Of a DNA stretch of 7,273 bases, positions 6,286 to 7,273 are shown piece after piece. Source of the stretch: JAKLKS01 sp964370855 (GTDB lineage Bacteria > Planctomycetota > JAJSAM01 > JAKLKS01); the NCBI GenBank assembly GCA_964370855.1, contig CAYJMF010000175.1, positions 1 through 7,273 on the forward strand, given 5' to 3'. The notes under the pieces were generated by a model. The model searched no databases, was not told where the DNA came from, and saw only the letters and a list, made by a program, of their open reading frames with translations. The translations under genes were made by a program, and so were the position numbers. Each line of letters starts with the position of its first letter. Position 1 is the first letter of the stretch.

Positions 6286-7201
6286 CCCCGCGCGCCCCCC
6301 CGTGGCGGCGGTGGTGCTCAACTGGAACGGCATCGCCGACACGCGGCGCTGCCTCGCCTCGCTCCTCCGGCCCGGGGGGCCGGAGTCCGTGGTGCTCGTG
6401 GACAACGGGAGCCGGTACGGGGAGGGGGAGACCCTGCGGCGGGAGTTCGCCGCCGACGGGCGCGTGGAGGTCCTCCTCCTCCCGCGGAACCTCGGCTTCG
6501 CGGGGGGCGTGAACGCGGGCGTGCGCGCGGCAAGGGCCCGGGGAAGCGGGGACCTCCTGCTCCTCAACAACGACGCGGTGCTGGAGGACGGCGCCCTGGA
6601 GACCCTGCGGGCGGCCCTCGCCGCGGACCCCGGCGCGGCGGCGGCGGGGCCCCTCATCCTCGTGGACGACGGCACGGGGCGGGTCTGGTTCGGCGGCGGG
6701 CGCATCGTCGGCGCCATCGGCGTCGCCGTCCACGAGGGCGCCGGGCGGCCGCCCCCCGCGGCGGAGGGGCCCCGCCCCTGCGGCTTCCTCACCTTCTGCG
6801 CGGTGCTCTTGCGGGGAGGGGACCTCGACGCCGTCGGCCCCCTCGACGAGGAGTACTTCGCCTACTGGGAGGACGTCGACTGGTGCGCCCGCGCCGCCGC
6901 CGCCGGCCGGCGCCTCCTCCACTGCCCCGCCGCCGTCGCGCTCCACCGCGTGAGCGCCGCCGCGGGCCACCGGAGCCCCTTCCAGGCCTACCTCCTCGCC
7001 CGCGGCCACGTGCTCTTCGCGCGGAAGCGGCTCGGGGCGGCGGCGCGCCGCCTCTGCTTCTGGCCCTGGATGCTCGCCCTCCGCGGGCCCCACGTGTTCC
7101 TCCGCAACGTCCTCACCGGGAAGGGGGCCGCGGGCTTCGCCTTCCTGCGCGGCCTGCGCGACGGGTGTCGGGGCGGAGACGCCCGACCGCCGGAGGGGTA
7201 A
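6278..7201 (+). CDS. GT2-family (GT-A fold) glycosyltransferase, rhamnosyltransferase-like
   Basis: The protein has 307 residues, typical of WbbL/RfbF-type enzymes. AVVLNWNG (11-18) is the opening strand; VLVDNGS (39-45) binds the nucleotide; NLGFAGGVNAGVRAA (71-85) is diagnostic of the rhamnosyltransferase-like branch; LLLNNDAVLE (94-103) is the DxD-equivalent metal site; FAYWEDVDWCARAAAAGRRL (194-213) contains the Glu-Asp catalytic base region. Residues 235-295 form a basic, aromatic tail (ARGHVLFARKR, FWPWMLALRG) that probably lies on the membrane. GTG 6278 overlaps the previous gene by eight bases and has GGAGG (6267-6271) six bases upstream, a good ribosome binding site. The operon context suggests consecutive sugar additions with the GT4 enzyme. 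The family is clear; rhamnose as donor is inferred from similarity only. Confidence 0.93.
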   Translation: MADPARPPVAAVVLNWNGIADTRRCLASLLRPGGPESVVLVDNGSRYGEGETLRREFAADGRVEVLLLPRNLGFAGGVNAGVRAARARGSGDLLLLNNDAVLEDGALETLRAALAADPGAAAAGPLILVDDGTGRVWFGGGRIVGAIGVAVHEGAGRPPPAAEGPRPCGFLTFCAVLLRGGDLDAVGPLDEEYFAYWEDVDWCARAAAAGRRLLHCPAAVALHRVSAAAGHRSPFQAYLLARGHVLFARKRLGAAARRLCFWPWMLALRGPHVFLRNVLTGKGAAGFAFLRGLRDGCRGGDARPPEG

Positions 7202-7208
7202 TACGGTA

Positions 7209-7233
7209 CCCGACCCGTTTCATCGGGGTTGGG
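7209..7233 (+). terminator. GC stem-loop just after the glycosyltransferase operon
   Basis: CCCGACCC (7209-7216) can pair with GGGTTGGG (7226-7233), including one G-U pair, eight bases after the TAA stop. The position fits an operon-end hairpin, but CTCGCGAC follows instead of a U-run, so an intrinsic terminator is not established. It could protect the mRNA 3' end or be half of an alternative structure with 7266-7273. Confidence 0.35.
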
Positions 7234-7273
7234 CTCGCGACTTCCGGCCAGGCGGGAGCCCATCGCCCAACCC
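7226..7273. repeat. Inverted repeat running to the window end
   Basis: GGGTTGGGC (7226-7234) is perfectly complementary to GCCCAACCC (7265-7273), a 9-bp stem with a 30-base loop that may extend past the window. The left arm is the same segment used by the upstream stem (7209-7233), so the two pairings exclude each other. No gene is seen in 7202-7273. Confidence 0.6.

Noticed and set aside
4570..7093. Long minus-strand frames (740 and 637 residues) over the operon
   Set aside because: Low-complexity Arg/Gly/Pro translations with no motifs, opposite three genes with clear family signatures.

Overview
The window is extremely GC-rich (clearly above 70% by eye) and reads as a chromosomal or metagenomic contig segment of a bacterium. 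It carries the housekeeping pair rho and rnpB (a bacterial class A RNase P RNA), so it is not a plasmid or phage fragment. Taxonomy is uncertain. High GC, a Rho with a long Gly/Pro/Arg-rich N-terminus, and an exported protein built from PPC-like and Gly-rich beta repeats would fit a Planctomycetota-like or other deep-branching metagenomic lineage, but this is a guess.

Layout: (1) 1-83 is almost pure C, probably a sequencing or assembly artefact at a contig end. (2) On the minus strand, 3400 to 114, lie rho and then an exported 601-residue repeat protein 26 bp downstream, probably one transcript. (3) 3401-3770 is the gap between rnpB and rho. It holds a plausible sigma70-type promoter for rho, a GC-rich hairpin, a tandem 10-bp duplication and a strikingly C-rich, G-poor (minus-strand) tract. 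(4) 3771-4180 is rnpB on the minus strand, with both halves of helix P1 visible and a candidate promoter just upstream. (5) 4193-4288 is a perfect inverted repeat with 31-bp arms. It is AT-rich against the background and lies between rnpB and a divergent plus-strand operon. (6) 4316-7201 is a tight plus-strand operon of overlapping genes: a class I SAM methyltransferase, a GT4 glycosyltransferase and a GT2 (rhamnosyltransferase-like) glycosyltransferase, presumably for a surface polysaccharide. (7) 7202-7273 holds GC-rich stem-loop sequence in which one segment can pair either upstream or downstream.

How the parts may work together: rnpB is transcribed toward rho. Its RNA would run into a roughly 70-nt C-rich, G-poor stretch, the classical composition of a Rho-utilisation (rut) site, just before the rho promoter and gene. 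This suggests that rnpB is terminated by Rho and that failure of termination could feed transcription into rho, giving a feedback loop. That is inference from sequence composition and gene order. The 31-bp palindrome overlaps the expected -35 region of rnpB and ends 27 bp before the methyltransferase start codon, so it may be a shared regulatory site or a small mobile or repeat element. No CRISPR array, tRNA, transposase or recognisable defence system is present.
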